A DNA stretch of 64,000 bases, taken from positions 41,691-105,690 of the forward strand of contig JANQRI010000009.1 of NCBI GenBank assembly GCA_028284675.1, in the 5' to 3' direction. Position 1 is the first letter of the stretch. Every line of letters begins with the position of its first letter. Below, piece by piece: positions 35,459-43,659 of this stretch. The notes below the pieces were generated by a model. That model made no database searches, was not told the DNA's origin, and was given only the letters and a program-made list of their open reading frames with translations. This DNA is from Gammaproteobacteria bacterium. Lineage in GTDB: Bacteria > Pseudomonadota > Gammaproteobacteria > HTCC5015. The translations under genes and the position numbers were made by a program.

Positions 35459-35818
35459 TGGATTCTCCTGTTTAATCTGTCAATCTAAGGCTGGATTTTC
35501 CAATATCAACCCTCTGGTGTGCCTGATTGCTTGGGCCAGCCTATGATAACCCGGTTGTGGCCCCGTGACATTATTGGCGGTATCGGGTTAGCCCACGTGA
35601 TGTCTTTGAATAAGTATAGGTTTGAAACAAAAGCTGCAATGGCTATCGGTGGCTTTATTGCCGGTGTTGCGAGTCGTGGTTGGGTATTTGCTTAGACTTA
35701 GTTTACAACTTAAGTTTTTAGCAGGTATTTATTCATATGTGCGTGGAGTGTCTCATATTACAGTGGGCAGGTGGTAAATTAGGTATTCCAGGGGGGGGTT
35801 GGGATGCAAAAAGAAGAA

Positions 35819-36013
35819 AGCCCCGGCATAAAGAAATAAGGGGGGTTACCGGGGCTAAAGACCCGGCAGAAGGGGGCCGGGTCAATACGTCCGCCCAGGG
35901 AGTTCGGCGGACTGGTGCCGGGCTAAAGCACCTGTCGTCTATGACGGCAGAGAACGCAAAAAGTTCAAAAACCCAAGAAAGGAGTTACTTTTGAGCCCTC
36001 GCAATCCCTGCGA
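35819..36013 (+). ncRNA. Putative structured RNA: seven consecutive stem-loops
   Basis: Between hslV and yihA, a GC-rich stretch folds into adjacent hairpins. Arms are 35819-35826/35849-35856 (agccccgg/ccggggct), 35860-35867/35876-35883 (gacccggc/gccgggtc), 35889-35895/35906-35912 (gtccgcc/ggcggac), 35914-35918/35928-35932 (ggtgc/gcacc), 35932-35939/35943-35950 (ctgtcgtc/gacggcag, one G-U, sharing one base with the previous arm), 35952-35955/35963-35966 (gaac/gttc), and 35999-36003/36009-36013 (tcgca/tgcga). Strand is not decided by pairing; plus is given because aaaggag and purine-rich loops read better that way. A weak promoter-like tttaca lies at 35702-35707. A long C-free run ccagggggggggtt-like tract precedes it. 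No Rfam family is recognised. The 85-codon frame across it is judged spurious. Confidence 0.5.
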
Positions 36014-36072
36014 CATTAGACAACTTCCACAAGTATAACTGAGTTTATTGGAATTGCCTACGAAATTAAAAC

Positions 36073-36702
36073 CTATAAGTGTTTTTGCCTATCGGTCTTG
36101 TCAATGGTTTGTTCAAACCACTGATCGAGTATTGTGTGTGCGTCTTCCAGGCCAATATTATTGGTTGCAGAAAAAAGCTGCATAGAGGCATCAACATTTT
36201 TTTCTTCTAACGCATGTAATGTACGCATCATAGTGTTTTGCGCTGCTCCGCGGGATAGTTTATCGGTTTTGCTCAGCAAAATATGTAATGCGAGATTTGT
36301 ATTTTTGCACCACTCTATCATTTGCCAATCCAGCTCGTTGAGCGGGTGGCGGATATCCATAATCAGCATCAGGCCTTTTAGCGCTTTACGCTGTGTGAAG
36401 TATTTTTGCAGCATCTGCTGCCAGTGCCGGCGTGTTTTTTGTGAGGTTTTTGCATAACCGTAGCCTGGCAGGTCGACAAGAAAGCGTTCTTCATCAATTT
36501 GGAAGTAGTTGATCATTTGGGTGCGCCCCGGCGTTTTACTCACACGTGCGAGATTGCGCTGGCGGGTGATTTTGTTGATCGCGCTGGATTTGCCGGCATT
36601 AGACCGTCCGGCAAACGCGATTTCGGCACCCTGGTCGGGTGGAAGCTGGGGCCAGGTTTGGGCACTGTAGATATATTGGGTATTAAAATACAACTTGTTC
36701 AT
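36073..36702 (-). CDS. engB: Ribosome biogenesis GTPase YihA/YsxC (EngB)
   Basis: Essential GTPase for large-subunit maturation. G1 is AFAGRSNAGKSSAIN, G2/switch region TPGRTQMINYF, G3 LVDLPGYGYAK, and G4 LLSKTDKL. Length 209. It is divergent from the cytochrome c4 gene, a classic gammaproteobacterial arrangement. The upstream gap of about 130 nt holds both promoters. Confidence 0.96.
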   Translation of the reverse strand: MNKLYFNTQYIYSAQTWPQLPPDQGAEIAFAGRSNAGKSSAINKITRQRNLARVSKTPGRTQMINYFQIDEERFLVDLPGYGYAKTSQKTRRHWQQMLQKYFTQRKALKGLMLIMDIRHPLNELDWQMIEWCKNTNLALHILLSKTDKLSRGAAQNTMMRTLHALEEKNVDASMQLFSATNNIGLEDAHTILDQWFEQTIDKTDRQKHL

Positions 36703-36835
36703 GCGGGAGAAGCATCATCCAGGGCTAAACGTTTACGCTCATATGGTCGTTAGTATAAAATCCCGGCTTGATTCAGGTGTTTTTGACAGACCGGTTTTTT
36801 CCGGAAATTCTACTAGGACTTAAAGAGGCTGGCAC

Positions 36836-37477
36836 GTGATTAAATTTCCGTTAAAGAAGTACAGGTGGACCCTGGCGGCTTTCGCAATGCTTCCTGCGAT
36901 CGTTTGGGCAGAATATCAGGGTGATGTTGAGAAAGGGCAGCAAAAAGCCTCCCAATGTGTCGCCTGCCATGGCAGTGACGGAAACAGCGTTAATCCGGCA
37001 TGGCCCAAGATAGCCGGGCAGGGGGAGAAATATTTCATTGCCCAATTGGAGGCGTTCAAGCTTGGGGCTGAGGGCCCGCGCAAAGGGGCTGGGGCTGGCT
37101 TGATGTATGGGATTGTCTCTGCCTTAACAGAGGAAGATATGGCTGATTTAGCGGCCTATTATGCGTCACAGAAAATCAAGCTGGGGGTTGCTGATGATGC
37201 CTTGGTCGGTAAAGGCCAGGCAATCTATCGTGGTGGTAACACGGATTTTGGTTCGGCAGCCTGCATAGGCTGTCATGGGCCCTCAGGTAAAGGAAATCCG
37301 GCGGCAGGATTTCCCGCGCTGTCAGGCCAGCATGCTCAGTATACCTATAGCCAGTTACAGGCGTTCCACAGTGGGGAGCGCAGTGGTGATGCGAATGGTT
37401 CGATGCGCAATATGGTTCGAAAAATGTCCAGTGAAGAAATGCGCGCAGTGGCTGAGTATATTCAGGGTCTGTATTGA
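36836..37477 (+). CDS. Diheme cytochrome c4
   Basis: Periplasmic, probably membrane-associated electron carrier of 213 residues to terminal oxidases. A signal peptide (ending IVWA) precedes two cytochrome c domains, with heme motifs CVACH (about residue 41) and CIGCH (about residue 143). The axial methionines appear in LMYGIVSALT and SMRNMVRKMS. The start is a GTG after taaagagg. It precedes dsbA, as in other gammaproteobacteria, and likely feeds the aa3 oxidase. Confidence 0.94.
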   Translation: MIKFPLKKYRWTLAAFAMLPAIVWAEYQGDVEKGQQKASQCVACHGSDGNSVNPAWPKIAGQGEKYFIAQLEAFKLGAEGPRKGAGAGLMYGIVSALTEEDMADLAAYYASQKIKLGVADDALVGKGQAIYRGGNTDFGSAACIGCHGPSGKGNPAAGFPALSGQHAQYTYSQLQAFHSGERSGDANGSMRNMVRKMSSEEMRAVAEYIQGLY

Positions 37478-37563
37478 GGTATAAAGCACCAATATCCATT
37501 AAACCTTATGTATATGGAAAGGTCATACGAATAATCAACATTGGCAATAACAGAGGAAGGCGG

Positions 37564-38178
37564 ATGCGATACTTGTTTGTTTGTATGCTGGCGGTAATGT
37601 TGCCTTTTGGCTTACAGGCTGCTGAATTTAAAGAAGGAGTTCATTATCAGCGCTTACCCGCAGCTCAACCTGTACAGGGTGAGCAGGTCGAGGTTATTGA
37701 ATTTTTCTGGTACGGCTGCCCTCATTGTGCGGATTTCGAACCTTACATTCAACGCTGGAAAAGCCGCAAACCTGATAATGTAAAACTTACTCTGGTACCT
37801 GCGGTTTTTAGAAAGGGCTGGGTAGTGCATGCAAAGGCATTTTATGCGGCGGAATTGCTTGGTGTTTTGGACGAAACTCACAGCGCGATGTTTAATGCCA
37901 TGCACCGACAAAAAAAACCGGTTAATACACCTGAGCAAATTGCCGAGGTTTTTGCGACTAAGGGTGTGGAAAAGCAAAAGTTTTTGGATGCGATGAACTC
38001 TTTTGCTGTTGATGCGAAAGTGAAGCAGGCTATTCAGTTAATCCGTGATTACCGTATTCAAGGAGTACCTGCAATCGCTGTAAATGGTAAGTATTTGACA
38101 GGTGGTTCCTTGGTTGGTAGCTATGACAACCTGCTGAATGTGATGGATTATTTGGTGGCACTGGAGAGCCAGTCTTAG
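37564..38178 (+). CDS. dsbA: Thiol:disulfide interchange protein DsbA
   Basis: Periplasmic oxidase that introduces disulfide bonds into secreted proteins. The signal peptide (MRYLFVCMLAVMLPFG, cleaved after LQA) is followed by a thioredoxin fold with active site CPHC in FFWYGCPHCADF. The cis-proline loop is IQGVPAIAVNGKYL. The frame extends upstream to 37474, but the ATG at 37564 follows gaggaagg and begins the signal peptide. Length 204. Disulfide formation would also serve secretin or needle components of a type III system, if present. Confidence 0.95.
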   Translation: MRYLFVCMLAVMLPFGLQAAEFKEGVHYQRLPAAQPVQGEQVEVIEFFWYGCPHCADFEPYIQRWKSRKPDNVKLTLVPAVFRKGWVVHAKAFYAAELLGVLDETHSAMFNAMHRQKKPVNTPEQIAEVFATKGVEKQKFLDAMNSFAVDAKVKQAIQLIRDYRIQGVPAIAVNGKYLTGGSLVGSYDNLLNVMDYLVALESQS

Positions 38179-38460
38179 AAGGATTTCGATAAATAATGGG
38201 TTAACTGAATTGGTTAGTTATAGGTGTCATTCGCGGTTTTAATTTGATTCATGTTGACAAATTACCTGCCACGGTTCTGCTTTGTTCCCAATTAATCACT
38301 TTTCTCGCGCCATTGAGTGATTGAGTACTAGATTTACGCTTAACGGTATTCACGCTTAGAGGACAACCGGCTATAATCGACGGATATTAGAGGTTGCAGG
38401 TTTTGCCTGCCATGGACCGGTGTTGGTTAAAATAACAAATCATATTTAGAGAGAGCAACG

Positions 38461-38976
38461 GTGGAAACCACGGACAAACAGTTTTTTTTCACGTTTTTAG
38501 GTATTACCGGTGTGTTAGTGCTGTTGTCAATAGTCGTGTTGCTGGCAGCCAATTGGCTAGGATCTACCAACAAACTTGATAAAAAAAGTGCTGCACAGAT
38601 CAAAATAGCCAAGGAACGTATTCAGCCCGTCGGTCAGGTTAATTTAAAGAGTAATCCAATAGAAGCGGTTGAGCCGGGGCCAACCACGATAGTCGCTGTA
38701 TCGGATAATGCTGTATCAGAGCCTGTACTTGAAGGTGGATTGGGCAAGAAAGTCTATGGCGGGATTTGTCAGTCATGTCATATTGCCGGAGTGGCCGGTG
38801 CCCCCATAGTGGGTGATATTGCTGCCTGGAAACCGCGTATTGCCGCTGGAATGGATGAGCTTTATGCTGCGGTCATTAATGGTAAAGGTTTGATGGCTGC
38901 CAGAGGTGGCGACCCGTCTTTATCTGATGAGGAGATTAGGGCTGCGGTTGACTATATGGTGGAGGCAAGCCAGTAA
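38461..38976 (+). CDS. Membrane-anchored cytochrome c5-like protein
   Basis: Monoheme cytochrome c of 171 residues. One N-terminal helix (about residues 9-33) anchors it, a linker of some 50 residues follows, then a class I cytochrome c domain with CQSCH heme site and a GLMAARGG segment carrying the axial methionine. This is the cytochrome c5 (CycB) type that can donate electrons to terminal oxidases. GTG start. The preceding 280 nt are non-coding. Confidence 0.9.
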   Translation: METTDKQFFFTFLGITGVLVLLSIVVLLAANWLGSTNKLDKKSAAQIKIAKERIQPVGQVNLKSNPIEAVEPGPTTIVAVSDNAVSEPVLEGGLGKKVYGGICQSCHIAGVAGAPIVGDIAAWKPRIAAGMDELYAAVINGKGLMAARGGDPSLSDEEIRAAVDYMVEASQ

Positions 38977-39569
38977 ATAGCGTTCGGAGAAGGCATGGTG
39001 CTGCTCCCCGCTGTTTAAGTTGATCTCAAATCATTAAAAAGTCGCACATTTGAGGGGGTTTTGCCGTAAGCTCCAAATATATGAAGGCTGCTTGTTTGTG
39101 CGTTGGTTTATGTCTAGGTTTAAAAAATTCACGCGTAATTCACGTCTGTTGCTTACACTAAATTTGGTTTTTGTGATCTGTTTCAGAGCATAAAATTTAT
39201 ATAAAAAACTAAATATATAAGTAGTCTCACTGGGGAGGAAAATGGTAATGTTACTTAGCCTGATCGCTGAAAGTGATCGGGAATTAAATGTTATTGTTTG
39301 AGACTGATTCTAACTTTAAAGTCTTATTGACAAGGACTGTAGGTAATTAGTGTTGATGAAAAGTTTCGAAAATTCAGCCGTGGTTTTTAGCATGTCTAAT
39401 TTGTTGAATTTTATCCAGTTCTGCTCTTTAAAAGATATATTATCTATATTGACGAATAGTCGTTTTGAAAGTGATTGGCTGAAACGGCCTAAGTGGCTTT
39501 GCAGAGAGTATCGAGCCCTTATTTTATCTGCCTTGTTCTAACTCATATAATAATTTCTGGCCCTGAAAC
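38977..39569. other. Non-coding AT-rich region before the AraC-type regulator
   Basis: About 590 nt without a credible gene. A hairpin cctgatc/gatcggg at 39259-39281 may terminate or structure a transcript. A 63-codon frame at 39350-39541 lacks a ribosome-binding site and homologous motifs and is judged spurious. From here to about 54 kb the base composition is visibly richer in A and T than the flanking housekeeping DNA. Confidence 0.4.
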
Positions 39570-40679
39570 ATGGATAACCGCTCAACAGAAATATCCGAGA
39601 AACTCGGTTGGCAGGCAAACCAGGATTATCCATTAATTCCGGTCCGTTTTTACGGGCTTCTTATCAGGTTGTTGGAAAGTAACGGCTATGATGTGGATTA
39701 TCTGATTCGTAAGGCCGGCATGTCCCGCAAAAAATTAAATAAACCTCAAACTTTAATTACCTGGCGCCAGGTGAAAACAATTATTACCGGCGCGTATAAG
39801 CAGACCAGGCACCCTGCTTTGGGCTTGTATTTTGGGCAGCAGTTGACGACCAGTGATTTGGGGCCGTTGGGAATGCTGATGAACAGCGCCAAAACCGTGG
39901 AAGACTCGCTGAAATTAATGCAAAAGTACTTCAAAGCGGTAGCACCTCATAACTGGCTGCAACTGGAAACCAGTAACGGGGAAGCTATTGTGCGTATGCA
40001 TTTATTGTTTTCCGATAAGGTGCCGAGGCGTTTTATTTATGAGGCTTGGGCGGCTGCCTGGAACTTCACCACTAAGCTATATATCGGAGCGACTGTGCCG
40101 CATAAGTATGTGTTTTCTTATCCTGCTCCCACCTATGCCGAAGTTTACAATGATGTTCTTGAAGCCCCGGTTGAATTTGATAGTGATGTTTTTGAAATAC
40201 GTTTTCTTGCTGATGCTTTGGATAACCCGTTACCAAGACGGATTGATGACCAGGTTGCAAAGCTTGCAAAAAAGCAGTGTGATAAGCAGATGAAAATTAT
40301 CGGGCAATACCAAAGCTTTATACGAGAAGTATATACAATACTGTCAGGTAACCCTAAGACCCTTCCCAGTTTGGAAGAATTATCAAAGCTTGTTGGAACC
40401 GCGCCGCGTACGTTGTCGCGTAATCTGCAGATTTTTGGTACGTCCTACAAGGAGGTGATAAATAGTGTACGAATGGGTTTGGCGGCAAATTATTTGAAAT
40501 ATACTGATTTGCCTGTTGAGCAGATCGCGGGCATACTGAATTATTCCGACCCTTCTAATTTCCGTCGGGCATTTAAAAAGCAAACGGGGAATGCTCCCAG
40601 TTTTTATCGTGGTAGAAACAACAATCGGCGCATAGTAACTCGTGAGGAACTAATAAATAAGCCGGATGCACCTAATTGA
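39570..40679 (+). CDS. AraC-family transcriptional regulator (Arabinose_bd type)
   Basis: DNA-binding regulator of 369 residues. The N-terminal half matches the ligand-sensing domain of OruR/ArgR-type AraC proteins (LGLYFGQQLTTSDLGPLGML). The C-terminal two helix-turn-helix motifs are LEELSKLVGTAPRTLSRNLQ and VEQIAGILNYSDPSNFRRAF followed by KKQTGNAPSFYR. AraC-type activators often control type III secretion genes, and this one lies 3.7 kb upstream of such a cluster; the link is only positional. It is convergent with the LuxR-type gene. Confidence 0.9.
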   Translation: MDNRSTEISEKLGWQANQDYPLIPVRFYGLLIRLLESNGYDVDYLIRKAGMSRKKLNKPQTLITWRQVKTIITGAYKQTRHPALGLYFGQQLTTSDLGPLGMLMNSAKTVEDSLKLMQKYFKAVAPHNWLQLETSNGEAIVRMHLLFSDKVPRRFIYEAWAAAWNFTTKLYIGATVPHKYVFSYPAPTYAEVYNDVLEAPVEFDSDVFEIRFLADALDNPLPRRIDDQVAKLAKKQCDKQMKIIGQYQSFIREVYTILSGNPKTLPSLEELSKLVGTAPRTLSRNLQIFGTSYKEVINSVRMGLAANYLKYTDLPVEQIAGILNYSDPSNFRRAFKKQTGNAPSFYRGRNNNRRIVTREELINKPDAPN

Positions 40680-40721
40680 ATTGACAAGTTTTCTGTCAAT
40701 TACAATCTTGTCGCTATGCTT

Positions 40722-41555
40722 TTATACGCCATAATTGGCATTGCTCAGTGGCGGCCTGTTTCCCCCCCAATGTGATTGAAGTTTGGGAAGCAATTGCTCG
40801 GCACGTATAGCTGCCTGTGTTCTATTGTTGACTCCGAGTTCGCGGAATATGGCCATGCAGTGAATTTTTACAGTGCCTTCTGATAAATCAAGAATGCGTG
40901 CTATCTCTTTATTGGATTTTCCGCGCATGAGAAGATATAAGACATCTACCTGGCGTGGTGTCAGATGGCAGCGCGGATCAATATTGCCATCGGGATTTAC
41001 CAGATAAGGAGAGGAGTGCCCCACGGGCTCGGCTATATTTTCCATGCCTAATGGCTGGCTCATCTGTGGGCTGCTGGGTTTGTAATCACTATCCTGCATC
41101 GGACTGTAAGAATCACTGGCGATATAGGGGCTTTCATTTAGGAATGAGTTTTCCGAATTTATCGAAGAATCACAATCAATTATATCGGTTAACTCTGAAG
41201 CGCCTGTTGCATATTGGGGAGTGGTTTCAGCATTACTCGTTTGCTCTGCTCGTTCTACAAGCCTGCGAAGTATATTCATCACATTAGGTATGCGTAGCAT
41301 GCTGTCAACAATCGCAACAAGTGCTACATCGGGGTATCTTTGTTGCAGTTGTTGAAAATTACAGAGCGTTTGTAAGTCTGTAGGGTGAAGAGTTGTAAGG
41401 AGCATTTCAATAGAAGGGTGCTTTTCTAAAAGCTCCAATACTTGAGTGAAGCTTTTGGCTTCATATACCATAACGGATCTTGCGATATCTTCGGTTAACG
41501 CCTGCTCTATGCATAAATCCGAATGGTTGTTCCAAAATACAACCGAAAGTTTCAT
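40722..41555 (-). CDS. LuxR-type regulator with degenerate receiver domain
   Basis: Regulator of 277 residues. The C-terminal LuxR helix-turn-helix is intact (LTPRQVDVLYLLMRGKSNKEIARIL, then LSEGTVKIHCMAIFRELGVNNRTQA; read as two adjacent pieces). The N-terminal 100 residues resemble a response-regulator receiver, but the phospho-acceptor position reads MLLTTLHPTD, with threonine instead of aspartate. A serine/asparagine-rich linker of about 80 residues joins the domains. It is therefore probably not phosphorylated in the usual way. It may control the neighbouring secretion genes, by position only. Confidence 0.85.
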   Translation of the reverse strand: MKLSVVFWNNHSDLCIEQALTEDIARSVMVYEAKSFTQVLELLEKHPSIEMLLTTLHPTDLQTLCNFQQLQQRYPDVALVAIVDSMLRIPNVMNILRRLVERAEQTSNAETTPQYATGASELTDIIDCDSSINSENSFLNESPYIASDSYSPMQDSDYKPSSPQMSQPLGMENIAEPVGHSSPYLVNPDGNIDPRCHLTPRQVDVLYLLMRGKSNKEIARILDLSEGTVKIHCMAIFRELGVNNRTQAAIRAEQLLPKLQSHWGGNRPPLSNANYGV

Positions 41556-41683
41556 ATAAAACCCCCTCCCTATAGTTAAGTTTCACACATACAACCTCCT
41601 TGTATCACTAGCAATTGGTTATACCAATTCAGCCTCGTCCTGGGCTGTTCCTTGTTATCCTAAATGGCCATGAACCGGATAAC

Positions 41684-42121
41684 TTACTCCTTTAACTTTG
41701 GCGTGTAAAAGCCATCGTTTGTAAGTTGGGTTCTGGTCGCTAATTGCAACAGAAACGGTCTCTGTTGAAAACTAAGGTCACTACCTAGACTTGGTAAATT
41801 TGTGATGCGATCGATTAGGCTATGATAATCGAGTTTAATATGTTTGTAGCGTTGCACCAATCTAGTACGGTTTTTTACCGTAAAGCCTTTCAATATCAAT
41901 GTCTCAAATTTTGTATTGAGGGCTTTGTAAATGGTCAGCGTAGTTTTCCGTAGCAAATTGATGAAATGGAATTTTTTGAGAAGGTTGTATTCGGAATTAG
42001 AACTTCTACTGTTAGCGCGCTCTGATGAGTGTGGTTGAAAATTCCCTATGACCTGTTGGTCATAGTAAAAATCTTTTGATATGGAATTTTCGGTGTTTCG
42101 CAACAATGTGTCGGTCCTCAA
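41684..42121 (-). CDS. Hypothetical protein, AT-rich, uncertain start
   Basis: A 145-codon frame with no recognised domain. It is basic and hydrophilic with a helical middle (FHFINLLRKTTLTIYKALNT). The only early starts are TTG codons (42121, 42106 and 42103), and no strong ribosome-binding site is seen. It may be a small accessory protein, or a decayed gene at the edge of the secretion island. Confidence 0.35.
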   Translation of the reverse strand: MRTDTLLRNTENSISKDFYYDQQVIGNFQPHSSERANSRSSNSEYNLLKKFHFINLLRKTTLTIYKALNTKFETLILKGFTVKNRTRLVQRYKHIKLDYHSLIDRITNLPSLGSDLSFQQRPFLLQLATRTQLTNDGFYTPKLKE

Positions 42122-43227
42122 TAAAATTGTTAAGAGTTCCTGGTTTGTGTTAGCGCAAAGGTTTGCAGTTGATTCCTCATATATCTTTTTGAGCGGCTGC
42201 TGAGGATCATTTTGCTTCCTTTGAGTATTCTCTGCTAACTTCCATTCGTTAAAAGCTGGTATAAAAACTGAATTGCTTTGTTACCAGTTTTTATTCGCGA
42301 AACTATTCCTTTGTCATTCTGGGCTGCCAACTAAAAATCAACAAGCTTTAAACTTACTGGCTCTGGTTGGCTAACCGCTTTATGCCGATCGATTGGCTGA
42401 TGTTGCGGGCTTAAGAAAGAGGTTTTAAAAAACCGTGATAAATCCAAATGTCTTAAGCGAGAGCTTGTAGATTAAATTTTCAGTCTGTAGGGAAGAGGAA
42501 GGTTAGACCCACCGGCGTTGGTGTACAAGGGTAAATCTAGACAAGAAAAAGGTGTTAAAAAGGACCCCCTGAACAGGCTTTATACTTTGAATGTATTATG
42601 CGGGGTAATGTAACTACTTAAGAATTAGTATAAGCAATTAGACTGCCTTGTATCAATATTTGAGAATAATATTTTTTAAGTTCATGTCCGTATAAATCCT
42701 GGGTTTTGATCTCAGTAGCTAAATTTCTTTGCTCCATTATCTTGTAGTTTGTTGCGACAAGATATTGAAAAAAAAAGCGTATCCGTATTGGGAGGTAACG
42801 TCGGTCATTTGAATATGTAAGCTTTATGGTTTTGGTGTCAGTGTTAATTTTTTATACGTATTTATGCATTTATGAGGTGACCACTTGCAAATACAAGTAG
42901 AGGTACCAGGTGCCAAATAGCCGGTGTCCTTCAGCAGTTTTTGGCAGTTCACCTCTTGTGTAAAGGTTACGGTGAGTAAGCTGTGGATTTTTATCATAAT
43001 TTTTGCAAAAGCGAAGCTTGAACGTCATATAAATGATAGGGCTCAGGAGGTAATCACCGCCGGTCTATTACTATAGTCGTACACCCAATGCCGTATTTAA
43101 GAATAAGCCGCTTGCCATTATGGTGTGTTTGCGGTGCTGATTGTGGTCTATAGACGCATTCAATACCCACGGGTTATACATATTGTGCCCCATACAGCAT
43201 ACATAGGTGTTCAGGAGGTGTCGGCAG
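42122..43227. other. Long non-coding region upstream of the type III secretion operon
   Basis: About 1.1 kb with no credible gene on either strand, AT-rich, with many stops in all frames. It probably contains the promoter of the secretion operon and may hold remnants of lost genes. No HrpL-type box was found by eye. The notable content is the nested inverted repeat at 42874-42955, listed separately. Confidence 0.45.
42874..42955 (+). promoter_or_regulatory. Putative three-way-junction RNA upstream of the STAS/sctV genes
   Basis: Closing stem GAGGTGA (42874-42880) with TCACCTC (42949-42955). Inside are two arms: ACTTG/CAAGT (42883-42887/42894-42898) and TGCCAAA/TTTGGCA (42911-42917/42940-42946). 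All are perfect Watson-Crick pairs and nest without conflict. It does not match any riboswitch class I know. It lies 270 nt before the STAS gene. Confidence 0.35.
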
Positions 43228-43578
43228 ATGAGTATAAATCAATGTCAGGTTACGATTGAACGTGAGGAAGGTTTGACTGTGGTGGCTATATTCGGTGCGC
43301 TGGATAGCATTGGGGACAAACAGTTCAGTCAGATTTTAAATTCAGAATTTGTTGATACGGATAGCCCCGTAATATTAGATTTTTCCCGCACTTCATGCAT
43401 TGTCAGTAAGAATTTACATTCTTTATTAAGCGCTTATCGGCAGGCTTCGGATAAAAGCCGGCTGGCTTTGTGCTGTGCGTCGGGAAGGGTGCGGGAGTTA
43501 TTTGAATTTGTCGGTTTTCCGCATCTTATGGGTATTTATGATGACCTGGAGAGTGCACGCGAAGGCGTGCGGCACTGA
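43228..43578 (+). CDS. STAS-domain protein (anti-sigma antagonist-like)
   Basis: Single STAS domain of 116 residues, the fold of SpoIIAA-type proteins that switch partner kinases. Segment VILDFSRTSCIVSKNLHSLL aligns with the phosphorylation loop: a serine is present but the usual following glycine is not. AGGAGG eight nt before the ATG at 43228 supports that start over the frame start at 43207. It lies 80 nt before sctV. STAS partner-switch proteins control type III secretion in Bordetella (BtrV), so a regulatory role here is plausible. No kinase or phosphatase partner is seen nearby. Confidence 0.75.
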   Translation: MSINQCQVTIEREEGLTVVAIFGALDSIGDKQFSQILNSEFVDTDSPVILDFSRTSCIVSKNLHSLLSAYRQASDKSRLALCCASGRVRELFEFVGFPHLMGIYDDLESAREGVRH

Positions 43579-43659
43579 AGTTTAGGTTTAAGGTTTTTCT
43601 GAATGAGCCCGGCGTTCATTCAAGGTATTCCATGCTTTTTATAAAGAGAGAGTAGATAG

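Noticed and set aside
35737..35994. 85-codon plus-strand frame across the stem-loop region
   Set aside because: It coincides with the hairpin run, has no ribosome-binding site, and its composition reflects GC-rich stems; the RNA explanation fits better.
35819..36013. CsrB/RsmZ-type regulatory RNA
   Set aside because: Only one or two ANGGA motifs are in or near loops, too few for a CsrA-titrating RNA.
39350..39541. 63-codon frame before the AraC-type gene
   Set aside because: No ribosome-binding site, no motif, AT-rich non-coding surroundings.
42122..43227. HrpL-type promoter for the secretion operon
   Set aside because: No GGAACC-N15/16-CCAC pattern could be found by eye.
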